Shown piece after piece: positions 45,726 to 56,050 of a stretch of 64,000 nt of DNA. Every line of letters begins with the position of its first letter. Position 1 is the stretch's first letter. The position numbers and the translations under genes were made by a program. Below the pieces are notes generated by a model. The model saw only the letters and a program-made list of their open reading frames with translations, was not told the DNA's origin and made no database searches. The DNA comes from Eonycteris spelaea (lineage: Eukaryota > Chordata > Mammalia > Chiroptera > Pteropodidae), in contig PUFA01000068.1 in the NCBI GenBank assembly GCA_003508835.1, positions 6,510,001-6,574,000 on the forward strand, given 5' to 3'.

Positions 45726-46552
45726 GAAAAGAGCTCTTTGGGCTGTAAAGCAGTATGTTTTAGGATGTATGGGAAAAGATATATCGAACTATTTAAAGTT
45801 AGGCCACATGGGGAGAAACATCTAATCACTCTGTGTAGCTCCAAAAATCATAACTAGGTATAACATATGGACATTCCTGGAAGGCAATTTTCTGCTTAAT
45901 ATTAATGAGAAACATTTTAAGTGATTATTCCTCACCAGAATGGAAGTTTCTGTCTACTAAAGTAATAAATCCCTTTCACAAATAAATATGGGAAAGGCAA
46001 ATATTATTAATAGCTATAAATTATTTTTAAATTATTTAAAATTATAAATTATTTTTATGAATGATTTTATAAATTATTGTTACAAATTGTTTTCTAAAGT
46101 GTTCTGTCCACTAATTTGAATATTTATAAAAATTTAGTTGTTAATATTAGTAATTGTATTAAAGGAGACGAAGGAAAGAAAGAAAATTGCTAGTAGAATA
46201 GAAAGAAGCTTGTGAGTTAGATCTGTGAAAGGGAGAACAAAATACACCTACAGTTTGCATCTTAATTCTTGTATATTTGCTCAAATTTGGAACAAGAGTA
46301 TTGATGTCATGTTACATCAGTCAGGCTAGAGATTTGTTCTAATTTCTATTTAGTTCTTCCCAAGTTATGCACTGGTGTAGATTTTCTGGGTAAATCAAAG
46401 GTATCTTTTGCATTTTCTTCTATCGAAGAGGGATTTAGGAAATCTTCCATGAAATATGGAGACTTGTCTTGGTAAAATTGAGTTAAGTATATCATTAAAG
46501 TTTATCTAAAATTTTTCCCTAACTTTAATCATACAGATTCTCTCCTCCTTGA
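45726..46552. other. Unassigned; AT-rich patch 46015-46095
   Basis: The AT-rich patch repeats aaattatttt-like units. Otherwise nothing recognisable. Confidence 0.4.
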
Positions 46553-46704
46553 GTTAGGACTGCTAAATTTAGCAAATAAAAATACAGAGTGCCCAGTGAA
46601 ATTCGAATGCCATAAGTGGGACATACTTACTAAACAAGTATTCCTTCTTATCTGACATTCAAATATGGCTGAGTATCTTATTTATGTTTAATCTAGTAAC
46701 CTGA
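46553..46704. mobile_element. Palindromic MITE-like DNA element
   Basis: The left arm, 'ctaaatttagcaaataaaaa' and 'tacagagtgcccagtg', is the approximate reverse complement of the right arm, 'ctgagtatcttatttatgtt' and 'taatctag'. The centre is 'gtgggacatacttactaaac'. Same family as 23590-23752. Non-coding and ancient. Confidence 0.7.
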
Positions 46705-46859
46705 CTCTAGAAAAAATATTTTATAGTGGGGAGTACATAAGCAATTATTAACTTGTTGACATGAAAATACAAATATGTGTGTGAAATACAGATACTTTTA
46801 CTGCCCTGGAATTATTTTAGGTGTCGTAAATAAGAAGTGAGTTTAAAATTATCTTTCCC
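46705..46859. other. Unassigned sequence
   Basis: Nothing recognisable. Confidence 0.35.
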
Positions 46860-47090
46860 TTAGGGATTTCGGAGTCTAGTAATAGTTGACAAACATGTAA
46901 ACCAAAACTAAAACAACATCACAGGTACTATGAGAGAAATTTGAATGGAGTAGTATAGAAGTAAACAAGGAGGGAGAGAGTGGGGTCTCTCTTGAGAGGA
47001 GGTGTCTTAAGAGGGTCAAGGGAAATGTTTATAATAGAGATGAAGTTTACGTTGAATGTTGAAAGATAAATTGGCCTTCATTTGGAAGAC
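46860..47090 (-). mobile_element. L2 fragment
   Basis: Antisense L2 3' region: 'gtctagtaatagttgacaaa', 'catgtaaaccaaaactaaaa', 'tctcttgagaggaggtgtct' and 'tttacgttgaatgttgaaag' correspond to 'tctagtgggggagacagacaataaaca ... tctgaggaggtgacatttgagctgagacctgaa'. Confidence 0.7.
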
Positions 47091-47769
47091 AAGTTCTACC
47101 GTAATAACGATCAGATACGATTTTTCTATCAACACATACGTTGTGCCACAAGTCAACAAAGTATAGCTGTAAATAAAAAGCTTAATAGTGCAACCCAGCC
47201 TCCTTTATTTGTAAGTATGTCGAATGTATGATTTTAAAACTGTAATATTTCTATAGCAAAAGTAAGGAATTAGTTAAATGCTTAGGACTCCAAGCAGAAT
47301 TCAGATAGTATTTTTAGAATAAAAAGCCAAATTCTTACTGAGTGAGTCAATAATATATTAATTATAATTTTGAAACAGCTTGCTATTGTCTATTTATTGG
47401 TCTTTTCATAAAGTATTTCATTTAAATTTATTGAGATGGATTCTTCTTGTAGCATGTAACAAGCTATTAAAAACAGTGCCAATGAATAAAATAATTACCT
47501 AAAAGCATGGCTACCAGCTGAGCCAGAGACTTGATCAGTTAATTGTCTGGAGAGCAGTGGCTATGACAAGATGCCTTTATTTAAACCTCTTGCAACTTCA
47601 TGCGAAAGCACAAAGAAACCACATTTGCATATTATCAGCTTTATGTTGAAAAATAGACTGTGTCTTGAATTTAGAAGAAAGATAATGTAGTAAAGTTAGT
47701 ATGTGAACAAAGGATCTTACAAAGAAACTGAAAAAAGGTGGAAAAGGAGAAACCAACAATTGTAAAAAC
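47091..47769. other. Unassigned sequence
   Basis: Nothing recognisable. Confidence 0.4.
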
Positions 47770-47945
47770 CTGCCAGGTGCCGAACTCTTTATATATCATC
47801 TTAACCCAAATACAACACTATAGGTGGAATATAATTATATATACCTCTACATTTAATAGTTAAGGTAATAACTTCTGAGACATTAAGCAACTGGAAAAAA
47901 ATACATAGCTAAGAAACAAGTTTATTTAGTACCAAAGTCCAATTG
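47770..47945 (+). mobile_element. MIR SINE
   Basis: 'tgccaggtgccgaactcttt', 'atatatcatcttaacccaaa', 'ctataggtggaatataatta', 'cattaagcaactggaaaaaa' and 'tacatagctaagaaacaagt' track the MIR core. Confidence 0.7.
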
Positions 47946-47968
47946 TTATATTATTATTACCGTTGTTA

Positions 47969-47993
47969 TCATCATCATCATCATCATCATCAT
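47969..47993. repeat. (ATC)8 microsatellite
   Basis: Perfect ATC/TCA triplets. The minus-strand 77-codon frame reads it as a Met tract and is not credible as a gene. Confidence 0.9.
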
Positions 47994-48149
47994 GCAGTCA
48001 TTTGAACTTTTTAAAAAATGAAATAGATAGCCCCCAAAAATGACAAGATAGAGTCTTTTGCCCCTACTATTTCCAAAGCTAAGCCTGATCACCCACAGGT
48101 AAAAAAGCAGATTTCTATATTGAAAGCAATTTTGAACTAAAAAAGCATT

Positions 48150-48760
48150 CCCATCTTTTCTAATTCTATCCTTCCCCACCCTATTGCACGTGGCTTACTC
48201 TCTATCCACCTGAGATTACTTCCTGAAACATTTTCAAGAGTTTTTATTTTTTCTGGTATTGTTTCTTAGAATTCTTGGAAAGCTTTCTTTTTTTTGTGAC
48301 CTACTTTTGCCTCAAGAACAAATCACCACTTTTTTATCTCTTTAACTCTCCACCCAGGTAAATTTAGGTGTTCTTTTTCCTTTAATCCCATAGTATTTTG
48401 AATACATTTCTATTATAGTTCTTACTATAATTTGTTAGAGATATACTATATGTTTTTTTCACATGTAAATTGTAAGCTCCAAGTTCCTTGCAGATCAATA
48501 GGATGTTGTTTAAAATCATTAGTCAATGACAAGGTGAAAGAGTTTATGGCCTATTTCGGAGGAAAAATTATTCCAAGATTGCTTCATAAAGTCCAAGAAT
48601 AAGCATCCGCATCCTCCAGAGCTAGTGTAACCATTCAATTTCCTAGAATATTTTCTCTATTCTTTCTTACCATGTTATTTACACACTTGCCTTCTTTATA
48701 CCTGTCTCTGAATTTTTGCTTATGCTGTTCCACTTCTCTAGAACAATTTATATCAGAGAT
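48150..48760 (+). mobile_element. Probable L2 3' region
   Basis: 'ctttcttttttttgtgacct', 'ctctttaactctccacccag', 'acatgtaaattgtaagctcc' (consensus agaatgtaagctcc) and 'tttgcttatgctgttccact' then 'tctctagaacaattt' resemble L2 blocks. Their order is disturbed, so this may be two L2 pieces. Confidence 0.5.
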
Positions 48761-48958
48761 GTCAAACAAATTTTATATAGAACACTAAAATGGTAGATTG
48801 TAGCTATCTGAGTGGTACAATAAGAATAATTTTGCCTTTGTTAAAGAACACCATGATATATGAACAAACGAACAAAACAAACAAGACCCATCTATATGGG
48901 TAAAGCAAAGACAGAGTGGCAGCACATATGTCCATATTGGTAATCTCTATGATACAAC

Positions 48959-49694
48959 TGCATTTATAATGTGAAAGATAAATGAGTATCTTTCTTTGCT
49001 TTAGATACTGTTACCCTATAACTCATTAGCAAATCATAGCATGTGCTCAAAAAATCTTTCCTGAATTATCTTTAGAGTTGTTTCTTGTCCCTACATCTTT
49101 AGTGGTTCCTCATCCCTGGAAAGGTTTAGGAATGAAATAAAAAGCTTGCAAATAGTTATTTTTGGAGAATGTAGCCAGGGAAGCATAACCAAATATCCCC
49201 CACTAAATCTTGCCCTTGACTAAAAAAGACCCAAATTTTGTTTTTCTTTTCTGAATTTCAGTATATTTAGTCTGAATCCCACAGGCTAGCAGACACAAAG
49301 ATGTCTTTATTCCCTAATTGCATACTCTTGGGGATGCAAAGTATAAAACTGAGTTCACTTTTTGTCCTCAAACTCCATGGCATACTGCTGATGACATAGT
49401 GGGAAATAAAGCATTTTGTTTTGATTAATTCCAAGGTTTTGATGGTTTCTTGGGCTATGCTTCCCTGGCTACATTCTCAAAAAGAACTATTTGAAAACTC
49501 TTCATTTTATCCCTAAGCATTTCCAAGGAAGGTGAACCATTGAAGATGTGCTGATAAGAACCAACTCTGAAGACAATTGAGGAAAGACTTTTTGAGCACG
49601 TTATAATTTGCTAATGAGTTATTAGGGTAACAGCGTCTTAAGCAAAGGATGATACTCATTTATCTTTCACAGTGTGAAAAACTTTGCATATGCA
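48959..49694. repeat. Long inverted repeat, arms ~235 bp
   Basis: Left arm 48959-49190 is the reverse complement of right arm 49454-49694, with a 263-base spacer. Near-identical blocks include 'gtgaaagataaatgagtatc', 'taactcattagcaaat', 'caaatagtt' and 'gaatgtagccagggaagcat'. I estimate about 80-85% identity with a few small gaps; the outer and inner ends of homology are abrupt. No terminal target-site duplication is obvious. It may be a foldback DNA element, an inverted local duplication, or two head-to-head copies of an unlisted repeat. A transcript across it would form a very long hairpin. Confidence 0.85.
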
Positions 49695-49719
49695 GTCAAG
49701 AATTATACAACAGCTCTGC

Positions 49720-50110
49720 TCCAGGAAGGAACCACAGCTTCATCTAGCTTGCTACTTTTTCATAGTCTTATCTCATGGGTTAAAATGACAGCTGGATCTC
49801 CAGCCATCACATTTATAGTCTAGATAGCAGGATTAAGGAAGGGGAAAGAATAAGGAATAAAAAATACAGAGAGTTTTTTGTTTTTTTTGTTTTCTTTTTT
49901 TTTTTAGAAACTTCTTGGGAGCTACAATTGCACAATTTGGCTAACCTATTGGATAGAACTCAATCATATGACCTTACCTTACAGTGGAAGTCAGAAAATT
50001 TAGTTTTAGTCTGGCTAGCCTTATACCCTGCTCAAAATTAGTTTTCTATTACTGTGGAGTAAGGAAGAACAGAGATAGGAGGACAATTAGCAGGTTTTCC
50101 CCTGGTCACT
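49720..50110 (+). mobile_element. Unnamed ancient repeat, copy 3 of 3
   Basis: 'gctggatctccagccatcac', 'gatagcaggattaaggaagg', a T-rich insertion at 49874-49904, 'aacctattggatagaactca', 'atcatatgacc' and 'ggaggacaattagcagg' match a common mammalian repeat, the same family as 31175-31480 and 41940-42190. Adjoins the long inverted repeat. Confidence 0.5.
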
Positions 50111-50562
50111 GTTTTTTGTTTGTTGCATTTTTGTTTTTGCTTATCTTTTTTGAGGTTTTATAGAAATTAACTGCATCAGGATTTGTCCAGGAAAATATTT
50201 TAGTTTCCTAGGGGAAAAAAAAAAAGAAAAAAAACCCACTTCAGTCACTAAACCTCTATTGAAGGGCAGTCAAGAGTACTGGGTTTAATAAATTCTGGCC
50301 CATTACAATTATGAAGTAGTATGTGGTATGATTACAGTATTGTATAGACTGTATGATAATAGGATTCTGTGTGAAGTGTAGTGATAATTCAGGGACAGTT
50401 TTTGGTGGAGGGTTGGGAGAGGCAAAATATAGCTTTACCATATACGTCATATTTAGTTTAGTTGCACTGCAAAATAGTATATAAGGAGCACTTGGAGATT
50501 CAAAAGAGGAGAAAAAATCACATTAAGATAATGGAAAGAAAAAGTTTATCATAGATTGCCTT
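50111..50562. other. Unassigned sequence
   Basis: A-rich run at about 50213-50235; otherwise nothing recognised. Confidence 0.4.
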
Positions 50563-50820
50563 ATTATTTATTTATTTGTTTATTATTTATAATGAGGTAG
50601 CATATGTTACAACATTATATGTTTCAAGGGCACAGCATTGTTAATTTAACATCCACATACAGTACATCATGCTTTCTGCCCATCACCATACAATTGACCC
50701 TGTTTACTAATTTCACACACCCTCTACCCACCTTCCCCTCTAGTAACCACCAATCTGTTGTCAGCTTCTATGAGTTTTTAAAATTATTATTATTATTGAT
50801 TGGTTTATTTTATTATTACA
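50563..50820 (-). mobile_element. L1 3' UTR, sense part of a 5'-inverted L1
   Basis: T-rich left end (decayed A-tail in antisense), then 'catccacatacagtacatca', 'caattgaccctgtttactaa', 'cacaccctctacccacct' and 'tctagtaaccaccaatctgt', the antisense L1 3' UTR. It joins head-to-head with an ORF2 segment at about 50821. A short ATT repeat lies at the junction. Confidence 0.8.
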
Positions 50821-51072
50821 CAACTCAACAACAAAAATCAAACAACCCTATTACAAAATGGACGAGGATCTAAATAGACATTTTTTAAGTCTTACAGATG
50901 ACCGATAGGAACATGAAAAGATATTCAACACCACTAACAATTAGAGAAATTCAGATCAAAACTACAATGAGATAAAACCTCACACCTGTTAGAATGGCTG
51001 TCATCAAAAACAAAACTAACAAGTGTTGGAGAGGATTTGGAGAACAGGAAAGCGTCGTTCACTGCTAATAGT
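50821..51072 (+). mobile_element. L1 ORF2 C-terminal segment, inverted part
   Basis: 'aaaaatcaaacaaccctatt', 'acaaaatggacgaggatcta', 'aatagacattttttaagtct', 'cacctgttagaatggctgtc' and 'aacaagtgttggagaggatt' are conserved L1 ORF2 blocks. The orientation is opposite to the 3' UTR at 50563-50820, as left by twin priming. Frame is broken. Confidence 0.85.
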
Positions 51073-51319
51073 CTTTTAGATGAACATTGAAAATAGAAAA
51101 GATATTTAAGTTAGATATAAAACTGGCATTGAGATTAAGGTAATTTTATGGGCAAGGTAAAGAAGGTGATAAATAGTCACTGTTCTAAGAAAAATAGTTA
51201 TCAGCTTTTTCTGAATCGAAGCAGTTTCTCGTATCGGTAAGGACTCTTTGGTGAAGGCTGCAGAAATTCATTCCGAGCTAGTTTGCATGAAGAGGCTCCT
51301 ATAAACAAACCTATTTGAT

Positions 51320-51422
51320 AATTCACTCCAGAAATATGCATTGAGGCACTGCCAAGATCCAGGATCATGGGCAGTAACTAAAATAAATGTAATTCCAGGA
51401 CTCACAGAAATCAATTTTAATT
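51320..51422 (-). mobile_element. L2 3' end
   Basis: 'attcactccagaaatatgca', 'ttgaggcactgccaagatcc' and 'aggatcatgggcagtaacta' resemble the antisense L2 terminus (ttcattcaacaaatatttattgagcacctactatgtgcc). Confidence 0.6.
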
Positions 51423-51424
51423 TA

Positions 51425-51590
51425 ATCTTTATCATAATCCCATGAGAAATGATTCATAACCCTGTTTTAGAGATGAAGAAACTGAGGGTTAGAGAATTTG
51501 CATAACTTACAAGAGAATGAATAGCTAGTAAATCAGAGTCCGAACATGAACCCAGATTTCTATGTCTCCAAAGCCTTGGCCACGATTGAT
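51425..51590 (+). mobile_element. MIR SINE
   Basis: 'ctttatcataatcccatgag', 'ttttagagatgaagaaactg', 'agggttagagaatttgcata', 'gaatagctagtaaatcagag' and 'gaacccagatttctatgtct' are a good match to the MIR core and 3' end. Confidence 0.85.
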
Positions 51591-52229
51591 ATAAAAAATA
51601 GATATTCTTTAATTAAGCCTTAGCCTAATCTTTAGATCAGAGGTTCTATCTCTTTGCAGAAGAAACTTTGATTTCTTTAGAAGTTTTCATGAATCAGGAC
51701 TCCTTTCGATGTCTTAGATTATTTTATGCAAATTTCAGTGGCGCGCACATAATAAACACACAGCAAAAACTATGAACTGGATGTAAGAAAAAACATAAAA
51801 ATAATACTGTATGTTAGTCACTGAGCTATAACTTTGATATACCATCTTTTAAAGTATTCTCAATGTATACTGAGAGGTTAAGTTTTGCTATCCCCTAAAT
51901 GACTTAATAAACTCCCACCAACTTCCCATCTCAAGTCCATTTTATCCTACTGTGTTTCCTGGTTTGGTAAATAGAAGATAGAATGTGAGTTCAAAACAGT
52001 CTGATGTTGAAAAATCACGTCATCTTAATTATTATAGTGTTAGTTTGGTTACCACACTATCAATGAGCTAAGGACCACTAACGTCTCTAGTTGAGGGTGT
52101 TCAAAGGCACATATTTAAATTGTTATTTTAATCCTTTATATTGCTTGTCTATTGCTATCTCTGATCATTTGCTTTGGGTAATGATGAGACCCCACATGTC
52201 CAAAAAATAAAAAGCAAAATCGTAGCAGT
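51591..52229. other. Unassigned sequence
   Basis: Nothing recognisable. Confidence 0.4.
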
Positions 52230-52530
52230 TCATTCATTATCTAGCAAATTCTGAGCTCCTGTGCTTGGTTATTTGCTAGGTTCTGGGAATACAAAGATAA
52301 AAATGAGTTTAGTGTGTACATACCCTAAAAATTAAATGTTCTGGTGGAGGACAGAGAAGTCATAGGACATCAGTACTTTATGTGATGAGCATATAAAAGG
52401 TGTGCAGAGGAGGGTGTTTAAATTAGCTTGGAGAATGGGTGTCTGGCTTTGGGACAGGGTCAGAGACCACCTGGCAAGGTGATCTTATGGGAGATATTTC
52501 CAGGAAAGTACTAGGAAAACCATGTCTTCC
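52230..52530 (-). mobile_element. L2 fragment
   Basis: Antisense L2: 'cattatctagcaaattctga', 'gagctcctgtgcttggttat', 'gctaggttctgggaatacaa' and 'agtactttatgtgatgagca' resemble 'ttattgagcacctactatgtgcc ... tgctggggatac ... tgtgataagtgc'. The latter half is weaker. Confidence 0.65.
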
Positions 52531-53119
52531 TCCAGGGTACTTGCAGTAAACAGTTTATGACCTGAAACCTCAGATTTTATTGCAGTTATTTTTAAAAGCA
52601 CACTTGTTCAAATGTGCTTTGGGGAAGAAAATTGCCAGGCTCTGGTCCTAAACTCAGGATGGGTCTGAGGCTATGAATCATCTCCAAATCACACATGGTA
52701 CAAAGCTACATTTCCATTTATTTGCTTGACATTTTACTTCTAAAGGGAGGAACAAGCTAGTTTTTCCTCATCTTCTTGAAAATATGAAATATGTCATTCA
52801 GTTATCTCCCTCAGCCCTTCATCTACACAAAAGACAAGACTAACCCACAAATTCCCCCAGAGAAGTACCTGTATATGCTCTGTATTTCATCTACTTTTTG
52901 TTTAATGTCCTCATCGAAAGGTAAAGTACTGTTCAATTGTCATGGCAACACATTAAATTCAAGTCCAATTTATTCTTACACAAACTATAAAGATACTGTT
53001 CACCATCTTTAGAATTATTTTTTTTTTTATCTTATTTTTACCTTTCGGTTTTTATATTACTTTTTTTATTAATCATGAATCCAGTGAGTTTTCTGCAGCT
53101 CTTAGTATAAATTGCAATC
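52531..53119. other. Unassigned; small hairpin 52595-52620
   Basis: aaagcaca and tgtgcttt form an 8-bp stem. The 73-codon frame at 52791-53012 has no known domain. Confidence 0.4.
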
Positions 53120-53310
53120 ATGGAGCAAAAAAGATTCTTTAAAAAATACATATGCCAGAAACTTCACCTTATTTTATTATCGAATACTCTCAGAGGAGAA
53201 TTTTGTTTTCAGTTTGCAGATGTTAAAATTAAAAATCATAAAAGTAAAGTAACTTACCAAGAGCACATGCCTATTAATAGAACTATAGGGCTCAGTTCTA
53301 TAAGACCCTG
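53120..53310 (+). mobile_element. MIR SINE
   Basis: 'ttttcagtttgcagatgtta', 'aaagtaacttaccaagagca' and 'catgcctattaatagaacta' then 'gggctcagttctataagacc' follow the MIR 3' half. Confidence 0.65.
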
Positions 53311-53414
53311 AAGCCTGCTTTTTCTTCATTTCTTTAAAAATATTCAGTAGTTAACAACTGCAGAAACCCTAGCAAGCCGTTTCTCTCTCTCTGGACTTCG
53401 AAATAAAACTCGTA

Positions 53415-53655
53415 AATATTATGTTTTATAATTCACAAAGCATTTTTTATAGCCATTGACTCATTGAAAGCTCCCTAAAATATTGTGTTATTGTTAGTCC
53501 CATTTTTTTTTATAGATGAAGAAACAGAAGCTAAGGTGAAAACAAATTATTTCCCCCAAATATTAAACTCATTAAATGACAAAGCTAGCACTTGAAAGAA
53601 AATTGAGTCTACAAACTCCATGTTCATCTATTTTACTATGGTGGCTTGCTGTGAA
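53415..53655 (+). mobile_element. MIR SINE
   Basis: 'ttcacaaagcattttttata', 'tttatagatgaagaaacaga', 'agctaaggtgaaaacaaatt' and 'ttaaatgacaaagctagcac' then 'ctacaaactccatgttcatc', 'tattttactatggtggc'. Core and 3' end of MIR. Confidence 0.8.
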
Positions 53656-55037
53656 GCCAGATTCAGCTGGGTTTAGTAAAGCTGAAGATCTCAGCAACTG
53701 TTAATCAGGCTTTTAGTTATGATGAGAAATAATGGGAGAGCTTTGGTAGCAACAAAATAAGTAAGGCTTAAATGGTTCCTCTCCTCCCATCTTCTAGTTG
53801 TGAGTGTGTGCATGTGTGCCGCACGCACCACACACGAGTGTTCTGAATGCTTTCTGAGAATGGGTATAAAAACCAAAGAGTGACCAAGGCATTGCAGAGC
53901 ACTAAGATTGTTAATCTCAAAAACTAACCACTGTTCTTCTCAATTTGTTAAATATTCATGCTTTAGGGGATGAAAGTCCTTACAGAGACTTATTTTGCAA
54001 ATTAAATAATGTTTCTAAAACCCCAAATGGCTCCATAATTTGTAAATAAAATTATGTATATAATATGAATAATGAATAATCATGAATTCATTTATTTAAG
54101 GATTATAAAATTTATAATAACAATATACTCTAATAGAGTAATATAATTAAATACCAATTAATTAATATTACCAAGTTGGGCTTTTTCATCTTCAGAGATT
54201 TGTAGATATGTGAAGAAAAGAAATGCATTTAGAAACAGGTGGAATGAAATCTTTCACATTTGCCATGATAAGTAGGTTAATATTTTTTTACTTAAATGAA
54301 TACCACCTGTTTTTTTTTTTTATGATGAAAGATAGCAAAACATTTAAATTTCACTCCTGCCAACATTTATCAGGCACCATTATATTAATAATGGTGTGCT
54401 ACACTGTAATTTCAAAAATAAATGCCTAAAAATGCTTTCTCTTCCTTGCTTGATGCAGCATAAAATATAGCAAGAGATCAAAAAGGGTCGTGAACAAATA
54501 TGTAATTGTATAATATTACAGATGCTTTTCAGAGGTATCAATAATGTCTACCTTTTAATATCTAAATTTAGCTTAGAAATGCTCTTATAGATGAAATGTA
54601 GAAGGAGGGTCCTAGAAGAGTGACATTGCATTGTAAAATAGGTCTGAGTTTCATCAGTAAGTCAGTAAATGAGTTACCTTCCTAAGAGTCAGTTTTCTCT
54701 GTGTAAAGTAGACTGTTACAACTGAACTGGGAGTTTGTGACATGGATTTGGAATGCTGTAAAAAATCAACTCTAGTACCTTGTGGGGCCTCAGACTGTAA
54801 TCATTGTTGTTGTTACCCCTGCTAACTCACATTTGTTTTTAATGCCGTTATTTAATTGTTTCTGTTTTTTTTCCTATTATTACTGTTTTTTTTCTGACCA
54901 AGGATGCATTTGCAGGAAGGGCTCAAAGTGACATTTTGCAGCCTCATGTGTTTGGGGGTATGGTGCTGTATTCCAAGCAATTACTGGAATCAAGCAATAT
55001 TTCAATAATGGGAAAAGGGCATTAGTTTCATGTATAT
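53656..55037. other. Unassigned stretch
   Basis: No gene or nameable repeat. A GTGTG ... CACAC segment at 53802-53836 is partly self-complementary. A very AT-rich run lies at 54040-54170. Confidence 0.4.
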
Positions 55038-55270
55038 GTCCATTTATCAAATATTTATTAATCATGAACTAGATATCAGTTATCCCATGGTGAGTAAAAG
55101 AGATCATTTCTTGCCCTTAAGGAATTTATAATCTATTTGGAGAGAATAAAATTAATCAGATAATCCCACAAATACATGTAAAATTGTAAATGCATTAAGT
55201 GCTAATGAGGAGTGAGACATGGTGAATGAGAACTCATAGGAAATTTTTGTGGTCAGGGAATTCGGGGCTA
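55038..55270 (-). mobile_element. L2 fragment
   Basis: Antisense L2: 'ccatttatcaaatatttatt', 'aatcatgaactagatatcag', 'tttcttgcccttaaggaatt', 'tataatctatttggagagaa' and 'ttaagtgctaatgaggagtg'. Clear order. Confidence 0.75.
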
Positions 55271-55413
55271 GGTGGAGCACCAGAGTCTCTATAGAGAGCA
55301 AACCCCATCAAGAATAAATGTCATGGATCTGCTTCCGAGTCCCACCAGCAATGCATCTCTGTCCAGTTGACATTCCTAAGCAAATTGATGAATCTGGAAT
55401 CATCTCACAGTTA
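55271..55413. other. Unassigned sequence before the 5S element
   Basis: Nothing recognisable. A 68-codon plus-strand frame and a 70-codon minus-strand frame overlap here and run into the 5S-derived copy. Both are spurious. Confidence 0.4.
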
Positions 55414-55426
55414 AAATGCATCTTAG
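55414..55426 (+). repeat. Left target-site duplication of the 5S element
   Basis: aaatgcatcttag, identical to 55553-55565. Confidence 0.9.
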
Positions 55427-55552
55427 GTCTGTGGCCATGCCACCCTGAATGTGCCCAATCTTGTCTGATCTTGGAAGCAAAGCAAGGTCGGGCCTGGTTA
55501 GTCCTTGGATGGGAGACCACCTAGAAATACCAGGTACTGTAGACATTAAAAG
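55427..55552 (+). mobile_element. 5S rRNA-derived SINE or retrocopy
   Basis: A full 5S rRNA-like body from 'gtctgtggccatgccaccct' through 'aagcaaggtcgggcctggtt' to 'ggtactgtagacatt', then a short A-rich tail. It is flanked by perfect 13-base target-site duplications (aaatgcatcttag at 55414-55426 and 55553-55565, possibly 14 with the next G). That proves retroposition. The internal type 1 pol III promoter region is well kept. It shares several non-CpG changes with the 5S part at 16526, pointing to a common SINE source rather than an independent 5S pseudogene. Fruit-bat MEG-RS/MEG-RL SINEs are the likely family. Confidence 0.85.
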
Positions 55553-55565
55553 AAATGCATCTTAG
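55553..55565 (+). repeat. Right target-site duplication of the 5S element
   Basis: Identical to 55414-55426. The perfect match suggests a comparatively recent insertion. Confidence 0.9.
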
Positions 55566-55847
55566 GAAAATACCTTGCTATATTTTGTGAGAATTTGCTA
55601 GATTGAGAACCATGTAAACATGGCTATAACTGTGTTACTGTCCAATAACCACACTTCATAGTCAAGTAATCCACAGATTAGCATAAGAAGAAATGTGCTA
55701 ATATTGATGTCACCTATTAATGAAATAGTTACATGAAATATGATGGAATTGGCTTATACAGATGTCATTTTTTTCATTGTTTTCCTGTTCACATTAGAAG
55801 AAGTCATCTTTTACATCTAACCTTGTAGTGAATGATCATCTAGTCTC
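55566..55847. other. Unassigned sequence
   Basis: Nothing recognisable. Confidence 0.35.
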
Positions 55848-56050
55848 TCAACTAACACTTATTAAGCAACCACTATGGGATAGACAAAAAAGAAGAAATG
55901 GCCTGTAAAAGGCACTGTAGTGAAAAAATATCATGACTTATTTGAGGGAATATAAAAATTTGTAATTATTGAAGCAAAAAGTTTTAGGGTAGAATTAACA
56001 GTAAATTTGAGGAGAGACAAGATAATGAGTCTGGATGATAACAGGGGTAG
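55848..56050 (-). mobile_element. Possible L2 fragment
   Basis: 'caactaacacttattaagca' and 'accactatgggatagaca' resemble the antisense L2 terminus. The rest is weak. Confidence 0.45.

Noticed and set aside
48750..48790. Possible DNA-transposon end (atcagagatgtcaaacaaat)
   Set aside because: Similar to a common repeat terminus but only over about 20 bases.
55427..55545. A functional 5S rRNA gene
   Set aside because: Perfect TSDs and an A-rich tail show retroposition. It is a single copy with many substitutions and no T-run terminator right after the body.
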